Notes under the pieces: model-generated
What the model saw: only the letters and a program-made list of their open reading frames with translations
What the model was told of the DNA's origin: nothing
The model's database searches: none
Part shown: in pieces, positions 8,774-16,703 of the stretch
Numbering within the stretch: position 1 is the first letter of the stretch
Layout: each line of letters starts with the position of its first letter
Source: Mesorhizobium neociceri
GTDB lineage: Bacteria; Pseudomonadota; Alphaproteobacteria; Rhizobiales; Rhizobiaceae
DNA: 64,000 nucleotides
Direction of reading: 5' to 3'
Assembly: GCF_013520985.1 (NCBI RefSeq)
Contig: NZ_JACDTY010000017.1
Location: 1 to 64,000 of the forward strand
Made by a program: the position numbers and the translations under genes

Positions 8774-10022
8774 TTGTTTTCTCCTGTAGTGCCTGATCGA
8801 GGATGGCAATGCCATGATCGAGTTCGTCATCTGAGATTGTTATCGGCGGAAGGACTTTGATGACGTCGCGATTTGGCCCGGAGGATTCGATCAGCAGGCC
8901 GTTTTCGAACGCGAAATCATGCACACGCCCAACAACGGCCTGTGACCGGCACTTGAGGCCGGCCATCAGACCACGGCCGCGCTTTTGTTCGATGCACTTC
9001 GGGAATTTCGCAACGAGGCGATCAAGGTGTTCTTGCAGTTTTACTGCCGTCCCCTCGACGGCTTTAGTAAACTGCCTATCGGACCACATTTTGCACATGG
9101 CCGCGGAAGTCACAAAGGCGAGATTATTGCCTCTAAAGGTCCCGCTATGTTCTCCCGGATTCCATATGTCCATGTCAGGGCGAATCAGAACTATGGACAA
9201 CGGATTACCTGAACCGCTTAGCGATTTCGAAAGACAGACGATGTCGGGCTCGATTTTCGCGAACTCGAACGAGAAGAAATCGCCCGTTCGTCCGGAACCT
9301 GCCTGAATGTCATCGACAATGAAAACAACGTCGTGCTTACGGCAAATGCGCTGAATTTCTGAGAGCCAAGGGGCGGATGCGGTGTTCATGCCGCCTTCTG
9401 CTTGGATGGGCTCCAGGATGATTGCGGCCGGCTTTTCTATCCCGCTGCCTGGGTCGCCCAATACGTGATCAATGTAACTCGCGGAATCGAAAGTTTGGTT
9501 CGGATAGTTCTCGTAAGGGACACGGATCACATCGTGGCGAGCAACGCCGCCAAGCTGTCTGGTTGACGCTGAACCCGACACCGCCAAGGAGCCGAGCGAC
9601 ATGCCATGGTACGAATTTGTGAAGGCCATGACACTCGAGCGGCCGGTAAATTTTCGCGCCAGCGCCAACGCGGCTTCGTTAGCGTTTGTCCCGGTCGGCC
9701 CAGGAAACTGTATCTTGTAAGAAAGGCCGCGGGGCTTCAGGATCGACTCGACAAACACTTCGATGAAATCGCGCTTTGCAGCTGTATACATATCAAGCGA
9801 CAAAACAATATTTTTATCGGCGAGATATTTAATTGCCGGGGCCATAATATCTGGATTGTTATGACCGTAGTTGAGCGCGCCGGAGCCTACAAGGAAATCA
9901 ATATATGGTTTTCCGGACTCGTCCCAGATTGTCGCCCCAAGTGACTTTTTAAAGACTGTTGGAAAGGATCGTCCATAGCGACGAACGTTAGACTCGTAAG
10001 CTTCAAAAATGTCGATATCCAT
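8763..10022 (-). CDS. Class III PLP aminotransferase, EctB/diaminobutyrate type
   Basis: About 419 residues from the ATG at 10022 (MDIDIFEAYES), preceded by GGAGAG. Class III marks are present: GPTGTNANEAALALAR for the phosphate site, SYHGMSLG, EPIQAEGG, VDDIQAGSGRTG (Asp237/238 against the pyridine nitrogen) and the Schiff-base lysine in CLSKSLSGSG at about 266. The closest family by motif order is the diaminobutyrate-2-oxoglutarate aminotransferase group (EctB), which aminates aspartate semialdehyde. No ectA or ectC is present, so ectoine synthesis is not supported. The gene is translationally coupled to the oxygenase. A start 21 codons upstream is possible but has a non-homologous N-terminus. 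Confidence 0.8.
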   Translation of the reverse strand: MDIDIFEAYESNVRRYGRSFPTVFKKSLGATIWDESGKPYIDFLVGSGALNYGHNNPDIMAPAIKYLADKNIVLSLDMYTAAKRDFIEVFVESILKPRGLSYKIQFPGPTGTNANEAALALARKFTGRSSVMAFTNSYHGMSLGSLAVSGSASTRQLGGVARHDVIRVPYENYPNQTFDSASYIDHVLGDPGSGIEKPAAIILEPIQAEGGMNTASAPWLSEIQRICRKHDVVFIVDDIQAGSGRTGDFFSFEFAKIEPDIVCLSKSLSGSGNPLSIVLIRPDMDIWNPGEHSGTFRGNNLAFVTSAAMCKMWSDRQFTKAVEGTAVKLQEHLDRLVAKFPKCIEQKRGRGLMAGLKCRSQAVVGRVHDFAFENGLLIESSGPNRDVIKVLPPITISDDELDHGIAILDQALQEKTNGD

Positions 10023-10278
10023 TAAAGGGCCTCTCCATATGCGGCTTGCGATCAACGCTGCAAGTTCTATGTTCACGCATTCCAAACCATTGATTTTGAC
10101 GATTAGCTACGGCCAATCTCTGCCTTAAAGCGAACGTATCATGGTCAGCGACTTGCATTCGCAAAGAGTCTGTAAACTTGTTTGACGAATCTGTTGCAAC
10201 GCTTTGGATAGCGTGACAGCCAGTACCCGCCTTTGCGGCAACGCTATCGGCGGCATGGTTGGCGCGGGCGACTGACAC
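10003..10278 (-). CDS. Small ORF B, related to small ORF A at 4928-5110
   Basis: A 91-codon frame ending 20 bases inside the aminotransferase gene. Its middle (VATDSSNKFTDSLRM, DHDTFALRQRL) is the counterpart of small ORF A, in the same position just upstream of a biosynthetic enzyme. The DNA alignment from 10200 down to about 10115 has only a two-codon gap and several silent or conservative changes. The start is uncertain, because there are two ATGs in the first 15 codons and no strong ribosome site. Translation is plausible but not proven. Confidence 0.35.
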   Translation of the reverse strand: MSVARANHAADSVAAKAGTGCHAIQSVATDSSNKFTDSLRMQVADHDTFALRQRLAVANRQNQWFGMREHRTCSVDRKPHMERPFNGYRHF

Positions 10279-10867
10279 AACCGCACCGGTTTTTCCAGCA
10301 TGACTTCAACCACGATGCTTTGGTATTTCTCTACGTCGGCCGTGACGGGATCCTTGCCGACGAGTAGCTGTGGCAGATAGCGATTTCTCTCCTTCGATGT
10401 GACGGCGAGACCGGTGTTCGCTCGAGTTTCGTTTTGGAACGCGGACCAGCCAGACCGCGATTCGCGACAGAACTGAAATTGACCACGGCCTCTAATCGTG
10501 GCCGTGGCCGCCGTGACGGTGATTGCGCTGTTCCCTGGGCGGCGCGTTGGCCCACCCTTGGCTTCGCGGCATTTACAATGCCTCAGTCGGCCCTCGCGAG
10601 GTGACGGCCGCACTGCAGGCCACGAGCCGAGCGAGTGGTGTTCGGCACCCACGAGCTGACGCAGACGGCGCCTGCTTCGAGAAGGGGGATCGAAGCGGTA
10701 TCGACAACCCCGGTGTTCGCCACTGCACTGTGTGGTGACGATGGCGCGGCTTGGAGCGCAGCACGACTAAGAGTTCCCACCCGGTCCACATTCATTCGAA
10801 AACGCTGGCTCAGGCGACGATACTGGCGATTTGTCCGATGCCGCTTTTTGTACGCAAGATTTCACTC
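10279..10867. other. Intergenic region, no recognised gene
   Basis: It separates small ORF B and the aminotransferase (leftward) from the HesB operon (rightward). Short open frames exist on both strands but none has convincing family motifs. The right end leads into the NifA sites. Confidence 0.4.
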
Positions 10868-10901
10868 TGTCCGACATCCGACAATTGTTGGATGTGAGAC
10901 A
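10868..10901 (+). promoter_or_regulatory. Two NifA upstream activator sites (TGT-N10-ACA)
   Basis: TGT at 10868-10870 with ACA at 10881-10883, and TGT at 10886-10888 with ACA at 10899-10901. Both have exactly ten bases between half-sites, the established NifA recognition pattern. They lie 45-80 bases upstream of a sigma-54-type promoter, the normal arrangement for enhancer binding. Confidence 0.75.
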
Positions 10902-10945
10902 GGGCGCCAAATCCGCTAACCAGCTGTGTGATCGAATTTCCTCTC

Positions 10946-10961
10946 TGGCACGTTCTGTGCA
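10946..10961 (+). promoter_or_regulatory. Sigma-54 (RpoN) -24/-12 promoter
   Basis: The sequence TGGCACGTTCTGTGCA has the invariant GG and GC separated by ten bases, with a perfect -24 half (TGGCACG) and one mismatch in the -12 half (GTGCA for TTGCA). Transcription would start near 10973, about 25 bases before the HesB ATG. Confidence 0.75.
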
Positions 10962-10998
10962 GCGTGGCTTGCAAACGCATCAGCGAGAAAATAGTCCC

Positions 10999-11319
10999 AT
11001 GATCACACTTACTGAAAACGCCGTCGCCGCCGTCAAGGCCGCGCTTTCCCGCGCCGACGAACCGGCGGAAGGCTTTCGCATCATGGTCGAGGCGGGCGGC
11101 TGCGCCGGCCTCAAATACCTGATGGGTCTGGAAAGCGTCTCGCGCGAGGGCGATGCCATCATGCAGATGGACGGGGTCAGGGTATTCGTCGACGCAAACT
11201 CCCAGCCCCATCTCGCCGGCATGACCGTTGACTTCGTCACGGACCTGGAGTCCTCGGGCTTTGTCTTCGACAATCCCAATGCGCGGGACAAATGCGCCTG
11301 CGGCAAGTCCTTCGGCTAG
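10999..11319 (+). CDS. HesB/IscA-type iron-sulfur cluster carrier
   Basis: A 106-residue A-type carrier starting at MITLTENAV. The three conserved cysteines are present: Cys35 in EAGGCAGLKY, and Cys99 and Cys101 in the C-terminal CACGKSFG. Such proteins accept and pass on Fe-S clusters. In diazotrophs a HesB/IscA-like gene often lies next to nifU/nifS and is expressed with nitrogenase. Here it is the first gene after two NifA sites and a sigma-54 promoter, followed 26 bases later by a NifU-like gene, which supports a role in cluster supply during nitrogen fixation. Upstream in-frame codons are ignored because the promoter lies inside them. Confidence 0.9.
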   Translation: MITLTENAVAAVKAALSRADEPAEGFRIMVEAGGCAGLKYLMGLESVSREGDAIMQMDGVRVFVDANSQPHLAGMTVDFVTDLESSGFVFDNPNARDKCACGKSFG

Positions 11320-11345
11320 CCGCCATAACGACAAGGATCGGCGCC

Positions 11346-11807
11346 ATGCGGGGTGACACCGACAACGTCTACCTCATCAGCGACAAGGTGTATTTCATCA
11401 ACCCGAACAATGTCGGCGCTTTGGACATCCCCAAAGCGGCCGGCAAGGTCGGCGCCGTCGCCTACGGTGATGGGCTTAAATTGACGATGGCTTTCGACCG
11501 TAAGACGCAGACGATCTCCGCCGCAACGTTCCAGACCTTCGGCCGCGGCTCGGCCGTAACCGCTTCCTCGCCGCTTACCGAATTCATCGTCGGCAAGACC
11601 ATCGATGAAGCCCTTCAGATCACCGATCAGGACATGGCGGATTTTCTCGGCGCCCTGCCGCCGCACACGACATACTCATCGCTCGACCGCCTCATCCTGG
11701 AACGCGGCTTGCGGCTGATGAGCGAGTTCTTCCGTGCTGTGAGGCAGGCTTTCGAGGAGACGCCAGGATTCTCACGCCTCGTCCTCGTCAAGGCATCATC
11801 GGCATGA
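11346..11807 (+). CDS. NifU/IscU-like scaffold domain lacking its three cysteines
   Basis: 153 residues. The N-terminal NifU domain is clear (DKVYFINPNNVGALD, FQTFGRGSAVTASSPLTEF, GKTIDEALQITDQDMADFLG), but the three ligand cysteines of the scaffold are replaced: Tyr40 in AYGDGLKL, Arg67 in TFGRGSA and Tyr110 in PPHTTYSS. Each replacement is one base from a cysteine codon. The neighbouring Asp42 is kept. The central 2Fe-2S domain and the C-terminal Nfu domain of full NifU are absent; instead about 30 unrelated residues follow. The frame has no stop or frameshift, so it may be a young pseudogene or a protein with a non-scaffold role. It lies between the HesB gene and queE in a NifA-type operon and overlaps the next ORF (ATGA). 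Confidence 0.8.
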   Translation: MRGDTDNVYLISDKVYFINPNNVGALDIPKAAGKVGAVAYGDGLKLTMAFDRKTQTISAATFQTFGRGSAVTASSPLTEFIVGKTIDEALQITDQDMADFLGALPPHTTYSSLDRLILERGLRLMSEFFRAVRQAFEETPGFSRLVLVKASSA

Positions 11808-12040
11808 GCGACGTGATCGAGGCGTTTCTCGAGGTGATAGGCTTCGAGGATCCAGAGGCCCTTCCCCGCAGCCTTCCCCCGCTGAGACCTAATTCTGCAT
11901 GGAGTTCGGGCGAGTGGGTTTTCGGCAACGACCCTCGAAGGTGGAACGACCTGCAAAACGTCCAGTGGGAGATTTCCCACTTATTGCCGTGTCTCGTAAG
12001 CCAACAGAGATGCTCCCTTGCTCACTCGAAAGCCGCTTAA
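11804..12040 (+). CDS. Small ORF of unknown function between the NifU-like gene and queE
   Basis: A 78-codon frame beginning MSDVIEAFLEVIGFEDPE whose ATG overlaps the NifU-like stop and whose own stop is three bases before the queE ATG. The tight packing argues that it is translated as part of the operon. I recognise no family; it is acidic at the N-terminus and has two cysteines near the end. It could be a decayed remnant of the missing NifU C-terminal half or of another gene. Confidence 0.4.
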   Translation: MSDVIEAFLEVIGFEDPEALPRSLPPLRPNSAWSSGEWVFGNDPRRWNDLQNVQWEISHLLPCLVSQQRCSLAHSKAA

Positions 12041-12043
12041 GCA

Positions 12044-12679
12044 ATGTCATATGCCGTCAAGGAAATTTTCTACACCCTTCAAGGTGAGGGACGAAATGCC
12101 GGGCGGGCTGCCGTATTTTGTCGTTTCGCCGGCTGTAACCTTTGGTCGGGACGTGAAGGCGACCGGGAAAGAGCATTCTGCGGATTCTGCGACACCGATT
12201 TCGTTGGGGTAGATGGCCCCGGTGGCGGACATTTTGCCACCGCACGGGAGCTTGCGTTGGCGGTCGAGCAAGCCTGGTGCGGGTCGGGAACTGGGCAGCG
12301 TCTTGTGGTGCTCACCGGAGGGGAACCCCTTCTCCAGATCGATGAAGAACTCCTGGAAGCGCTACATTCCTTGGCGTTTGAAATTGCAGTGGAGACCAAC
12401 GGCACCATCCCCACACCCGACGGCATCGACTGGCTGTGCGTCAGTCCGAAATGCAATGCACGCCTCGTGGTCATGGCAGGGGACGAGCTAAAGCTTGTAT
12501 ATCCTCAGATTGGCGCGGAGCCCGCACATTTCGAAGTTCTCGCGTTTGAGCACCTTTTGCTTCAGCCGATGGATGGGCCCGAGCGCGATGCGAATACAGC
12601 CGCCGCAGTGGCCTATTGTCTTGCCAACCCACGTTGGCGCTTGAGCCTGCAAACCCACAAGCTTCTCGGGATCCCATGA
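12044..12679 (+). CDS. queE: 7-carboxy-7-deazaguanine synthase
   Basis: A 211-residue radical SAM enzyme that contracts 6-carboxytetrahydropterin to 7-carboxy-7-deazaguanine. It has the unusual QueE cluster motif CX14CX2C (Cys31, Cys46, Cys49), the start IFYTLQGEGRNAGRAAVF, the SAM-binding LTGGEPLLQ and a C-terminal LQTHKLLGIP. The last is diagnostic for QueE, in which Gln-Thr-His-Lys contacts substrate. Its stop overlaps the queD ATG. It belongs to the operon starting at the HesB gene. Having preQ0 genes behind a nif-type promoter is unusual; the housekeeping copies would be expected elsewhere in the genome. Confidence 0.92.
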   Translation: MSYAVKEIFYTLQGEGRNAGRAAVFCRFAGCNLWSGREGDRERAFCGFCDTDFVGVDGPGGGHFATARELALAVEQAWCGSGTGQRLVVLTGGEPLLQIDEELLEALHSLAFEIAVETNGTIPTPDGIDWLCVSPKCNARLVVMAGDELKLVYPQIGAEPAHFEVLAFEHLLLQPMDGPERDANTAAAVAYCLANPRWRLSLQTHKLLGIP

Positions 12680-13029
12680 AAATTACGCAAGCTTTCACCT
12701 TCGAGGCAGCGCACCGTCTTCCGCGCGTTCCAGACACCCACCGCTGTCACCGCATGCATGGCCACTCATACCGTGTGGAACTGCGTCTGGAAGGGCCCGT
12801 CGACCCAGACACGGGCTTTGTCATCGATTTCTTCGATGTAGAGGCTGTGTTCGGTCCGCTTCTGCAACGTCTCGACCATCACTATCTGAATGAAATTGAG
12901 GGTCTCGACAATCCGACCGCGGAAAACATTGCGGTCTGGATCTGGGATCAAACCAAGCCGCTTCTTGGCCAAATGTGCTCGGTGACAGTCTATGAGACAC
13001 CGCTGTGTTGGGCTGAATACGAGGGTTGA
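12676..13029 (+). CDS. queD: 6-carboxy-5,6,7,8-tetrahydropterin synthase
   Basis: 117 residues, normal for QueD. The zinc ligands are His13 (FEAAHRLP), His28 and His30 in CHRMHGHSY; Cys24 is the catalytic cysteine four residues before. The acid-base pair region LDHHYLNE (66-73) and Glu107 near VTVYETP are present. The enzyme converts 7,8-dihydroneopterin triphosphate to 6-carboxytetrahydropterin, the substrate of QueE. Its ATG overlaps the queE stop, and queC begins four bases after its own stop, so the three form one translational unit. Confidence 0.93.
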   Translation: MKITQAFTFEAAHRLPRVPDTHRCHRMHGHSYRVELRLEGPVDPDTGFVIDFFDVEAVFGPLLQRLDHHYLNEIEGLDNPTAENIAVWIWDQTKPLLGQMCSVTVYETPLCWAEYEG

Positions 13030-13033
13030 CCCG

Positions 13034-13810
13034 ATGCAACGAGATCCGGGAACCGCGCTCGTCCTTTTCTCCGGCGGCCAGGATTCGACAACCTGCCTGG
13101 CTTGGGCGCTGGAGAACTTCGAGCGCGTCGAGACAATCGGCTTCGACTATGGGCAGCGGCATCGGATCGAGCTCGATGTGCGGCCTTACTTGATCGAGCG
13201 CATTCGAACAGACTTTCCGGCCTGGCGTGGTCGACTAGGCGAGGACCACATGATTGACATGGCCGTGCTCGGCCAAATCAGTGATACCGCGCTCACGCGC
13301 GACGTCGAGATCGCACTGAACGCGAACGGTATAACAAATACCTTCGTGCCTGGCCGCAACCTTCTGTTCCTCGGCTTTGCGGCCGCGATAGCTTACAGGG
13401 TGGGCGCGAAACACCTCGTGATCGGCGTGTCCGAGACGGATCGTTTCAGCTACCCGGATTGTCGAGATGACGCAATTAAAGCGATGCAACTTGCCCTGAA
13501 CCTTGCAATGGAGACGCGTTTCATCATCCACACACCCCTCATGCGGCTCGACAAAGCGCAGACCTGGGCGCTGGTGGATTGGTTGGGCGGCGAGGCGCTC
13601 GTGGAGCTCATCCGCGAAGGAAGCCACACCTGCTATAGCGGAAACCGCGAGCATAGACATAGCTGGGGTTTCGGTTGCGGGACCTGCGTCGAGTGTAATC
13701 TTCGCGCAGCGGGATGGGAGCAATTCCGATCCTGCAAAGAGGCACCCGTAGCCGCCCATGAAAAACGTGAGCGCCCAGATCCAGGCCGACGGTGGCAATC
13801 TGTTCCATAG
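13034..13810 (+). CDS. queC: 7-cyano-7-deazaguanine (preQ0) synthase
   Basis: QueC ligates ammonia to 7-carboxy-7-deazaguanine using ATP, giving preQ0. The PP-loop SGGQDSTT (13-20), FDYGQRHRIEL, FVPGRNLLFL and the zinc cysteines around CYSGN and CGTCVEC are intact. The family usually ends about ten residues after the last zinc cysteine; here, after AAGWEQF, the frame runs into the end of an IS110-type element and gains about 35 foreign residues. The catalytic part is complete, so function is likely. No queF, queA or tgt follows, so the product of this island module stops at preQ0. Confidence 0.9.
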   Translation: MQRDPGTALVLFSGGQDSTTCLAWALENFERVETIGFDYGQRHRIELDVRPYLIERIRTDFPAWRGRLGEDHMIDMAVLGQISDTALTRDVEIALNANGITNTFVPGRNLLFLGFAAAIAYRVGAKHLVIGVSETDRFSYPDCRDDAIKAMQLALNLAMETRFIIHTPLMRLDKAQTWALVDWLGGEALVELIREGSHTCYSGNREHRHSWGFGCGTCVECNLRAAGWEQFRSCKEAPVAAHEKRERPDPGRRWQSVP

Positions 13811-13990
13811 ATCGTTTCCTTCTGTTTGTGATATTCAGCACGACCAGGGTAGGCGCCTTCGATGCCGTTTCGAAGGACTGTTCCATACCATTGACCTTGA
13901 TGATCTTCGCCGTTCGCGTGGTGCTGTTTGGGCAGCACCATGGCGAGCAGGCTGCGGTTGTTATCCTTGATCCCGGTCGGATTGATCGTG
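13745..13990 (-). mobile_element. IS110-type transposase 5'-end remnant
   Basis: On the minus strand, MEQIATVGLDLGAHVFHG is the start of an IS110 transposase (the usual first catalytic Asp strand). The frame then runs directly into the 3' end of queC, so only the left end of the element remains, together with about 170 bases of its leader. Confidence 0.5.
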
Positions 13991-14784
13991 GAGCGTTACC
14001 GCCAAGAAAAAAGAGAGGGTGTGGTTTCCACGGGAGGCGATTGATGGCCGAGCCTGCCCTTATGTGGAGGATCGTCCATGCACGTCCATAACCAGCATCG
14101 GCATCATTGAAGCGACGAATGACGACGTCATCGGCAATCGATGGTCGGCGCCTGCGTAAGCCGGCGCGGGCGCAGGCGCCTGCGGCGAAGCGATGTTGCG
14201 GATGTCCCTCCCCTGGCCCCGCCTCGGCCCAATCAAAGGATACCTGATAGGCGCCCTTCGATCTGCAATGCTCGTGCGCTTGGTGAATGCGCGTGCAGCT
14301 TGATGGCGATCGTCACAGCCTCAGTATCGATTTTGACGAAATGGATCTGCTCGACCGCCTGAAAACAATCGACCAGGTAGTTCAGCAAGGTCGATCTCAT
14401 GTGCCGTCGAATTCAAAAGGCGGCTGCCGTCACGAAGGATGCGCGCAACCGCATCAAGCGCCGGGGCAAAGCCATCCCTATGCATCAGGGTGGCGAAAGT
14501 GTTGTTGAGGTCCCGAAAGCGCTGTCCGTTGAGGTCAGCCAGATTGGCGCCTTCGCGTTGCAGTGCGCCGCGCGGCTTCGGATCGCACAGCCGCAGCGCG
14601 TGGTGCCATCGGGAAAAACGGCCGCGGCCGAACAATCTTGCCGATAGGGCGTCAGGCGGCGCGGAGATTTCTTGCAACATGTCGGGCCTCTCCTCGAAGG
14701 ATCCGGAAACGTACGCCTCTTTTGCGCTGACATGCATTTGCACTTGGAAGACGTCATTCACGAATTGAATATGGGAGGCGGCTG
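13991..14784. other. No recognised gene; degenerate region upstream of lacI remnant
   Basis: A 158-codon frame on the minus strand (14321-14797) would be divergent from the lacI remnant and might be the broken start of a sugar-metabolism gene, but no motif identifies it. The rest shows no coding signal. Confidence 0.3.
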
Positions 14785-15425
14785 GTGAACAGGCCAACGA
14801 TCGCCGATCTGGCTAAAGCCGCGGGCGTAAGTGTTTCCACGGTCAATCGGCTCTTGCACGGAACTGGCAACTGCGACCGCAGACGGCCGACCTCATCTTG
14901 AGCGCAGCGCAGCAGATCGGCTTCCGCAGTTCGGGGCCGCTGCACGAACGCAGGCGGGACAATCTCCCGCATCGGCACTTGAGCTTTCTCATGCAGCAAT
15001 CGCACCGGCCGCTCTGCCAGATCTGGGCCGAGGCGCTTCTCGGTGCCTCCGCGCGACGCACAGATGCGGTTATTGAGCCAGACGTGCTCTTCGAGGAGGA
15101 CCCTTCCCCCGAAGCGGTCGCTGCCAATCTGCTCAAGACAGGCGAGAGCGCCGATGCAATCTCGGTGATCTCGGCCGATCACCCGCTCGTCGGCCAGGTG
15201 ATTGACGAGTTGCGCGTCAAGGGCGTTCCGGTGATCGCCTACGTCAGCGACGTATCCGCTGCCAGCCGGACCGGCTTTGTGGGAACCGACGACTGGAAGG
15301 CCGGCCGCACCGCCGCATGGTTTATCAGCCAGACGTCCCGTCGGCCCGGCAAAGTCTTTGCTCTCATCGGCAGCAACCGTTATCAGTTCCAAGACATCTC
15401 GGATGCGAGCTTTCGCTCCTATCCC
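14785..15425 (+). pseudogene. LacI-family regulator, frameshifted and truncated
   Basis: It begins with GTG and the standard LacI headpiece (PTIADLAKAAGVSVSTVNRLL). A frameshift near 14865 separates this from LRPQTADLILSAAQQIGF and the periplasmic-binding-like domain (AISVISADHPLVGQVIDELR, VGTDDWKAGRTAAWFI, GKVFALIGSNRYQFQ). Homology stops at DASFRSY, where IS21 debris begins. About half of the effector domain is missing, so it cannot work as a normal repressor. Confidence 0.8.
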
Positions 15426-15529
15426 GGTAAAAATTGGCTGCAGCGCATCGCGCTTAGCGCTCGCAGGGCGGAGCTGGTCCGGGTTGCGAAGCCAAGCGAG
15501 CGCGGATCGTCTTGGGCGATGTGGTGATC

Positions 15530-15735
15530 AGGCGCGGTTCTTGAAGCGCCAGGATTCATGTCCGAATTCGATGATCTCGCAATAATGGGTGAGATAATCG
15601 AGCAGTGCGGGCGCGTTGAAGAAGCGGCCGCGCCCGCCGTCACAGATGAGCGCGCGGGCGATGGCAATGGCCAGATGCGACTTCCCGTTCCGGGCCACCA
15701 AATCAGCACGCCATCACTAAATCAGCACGCCATCG
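15530..15735 (-). pseudogene. IS21-type IstB remnant with internal deletion
   Basis: On the minus strand NGKSHLAIAIARALICDGG (Walker A region) runs into RGRFFNAPALLDYLTHYCEIIEFG and ends ESWRFKNRA, the usual C-terminus. The Walker B and sensor regions in between are missing. A similar C-terminal piece occurs at 28720-28960. Confidence 0.7.
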
Positions 15736-15795
15736 AACAAACGCTATCAGGGGAGATCTCACGCGCCCGGCGGCGGCGAAGAAGAGAAGAAAACG

Positions 15796-16170
15796 ATGGA
15801 ACGCAAGCTTGATGACCTGATCGGAGCCTCCCTGAGCAGCGCCGGGAGCGTGTCGACGCACGTTTCGAAGAGTCAAAGGAGGACGTCGAGAGCCTCGGCG
15901 AGCTGCGCTGTGCGGGCGCGAAGCCAGGCAGAGATTGCCTCCCCTCAAGATCAAGCAAGCCCTTGTTTCGAAGATCGAGAACCAGGCCGATGTGTATCTG
16001 TCGACACTTACAGCTACGTAGAGGCGATCGGGGGACAACTCGACCTCATCGTCGCCTCGCGCGCACCCCCGTATACAGCGGCTCAGCTACGTCGTAGCCC
16101 TCACGCACGAAGTGCTAGTCTAAAAGAGCGCCAGGTGGACGAACCCGCCCGAAGGCAACGCGCCGGCTGA
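15796..16170 (+). pseudogene. XRE-type antitoxin remnant
   Basis: It starts MERKLDDLIGASL. Frameshifted segments give SKEDVESLGELR, and later YSYVEAIGGQLDLIVA, the typical end of a HigA-like XRE antitoxin. The helix-turn-helix itself is scrambled. It is related in layout to the intact XRE gene at 61002-61436. Confidence 0.5.
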
Positions 16171-16703
16171 ACGCGCCGTTTCGGTCAAAATTGCTACAGT
16201 CTCGTCGACGCTCGCTTGTATGGGGTGATCTTTGTCAACGTGATCTTTCAGTCGTTCCGTCTCCTTGTTCAGCCGTGGCGACCATTTGTTCCTGCTTTGT
16301 CTCCGGGGTCCATTGGGGGCGCCGCGCGTAGTGACGGTCAAGGGTGGTCCTTTGGCCATCGCGAAGCGACTTGCCCTTGATGGTCACGAGCACGGCGGCA
16401 GCGTTACATTGAGCCGGCAGGTGCCCTGTTTGTAGAGGTCTATAACTTGCAAACCGAGGGGAGCTCGCCATCAGGCGCCGTAAACGCGCCGCAAGCTTGT
16501 ATGCGGTTGATCCTCGCGGATCAAAAACCATGATGCAGCCATACGCATCGGCGGCGAAGCTCCGGGCGGTGGGCCCATTCTACAGCGCGGCGTCGTAAGG
16601 CCATGTGAGCGACCGGGATCACCACCACCTCGGATCGTTATCGGCAGACGCTATTGCAGCTGCCAAACTTCAATGCTCGTCCTGTCGAGCGCTCCTCCAT
16701 GCT
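16171..16703. other. No recognised gene next to IS110
   Basis: Frames up to about 98 codons occur on the minus strand but have no family motifs. It probably contains the 3' non-coding end of the IS110 element and older debris. Confidence 0.35.

Noticed and set aside
8763..10022. Ectoine pathway, suggested by the EctB-like aminotransferase next to a hydroxylase-type oxygenase
   Set aside because: No ectA or ectC is present and the oxygenase does not show the EctD signature pattern that I would expect.
14350..14380. AAAACAATCGA resembling the 3' part of a nod box
   Set aside because: The ATC-N9-GAT units and the upstream half are absent, and no nodulation gene follows.
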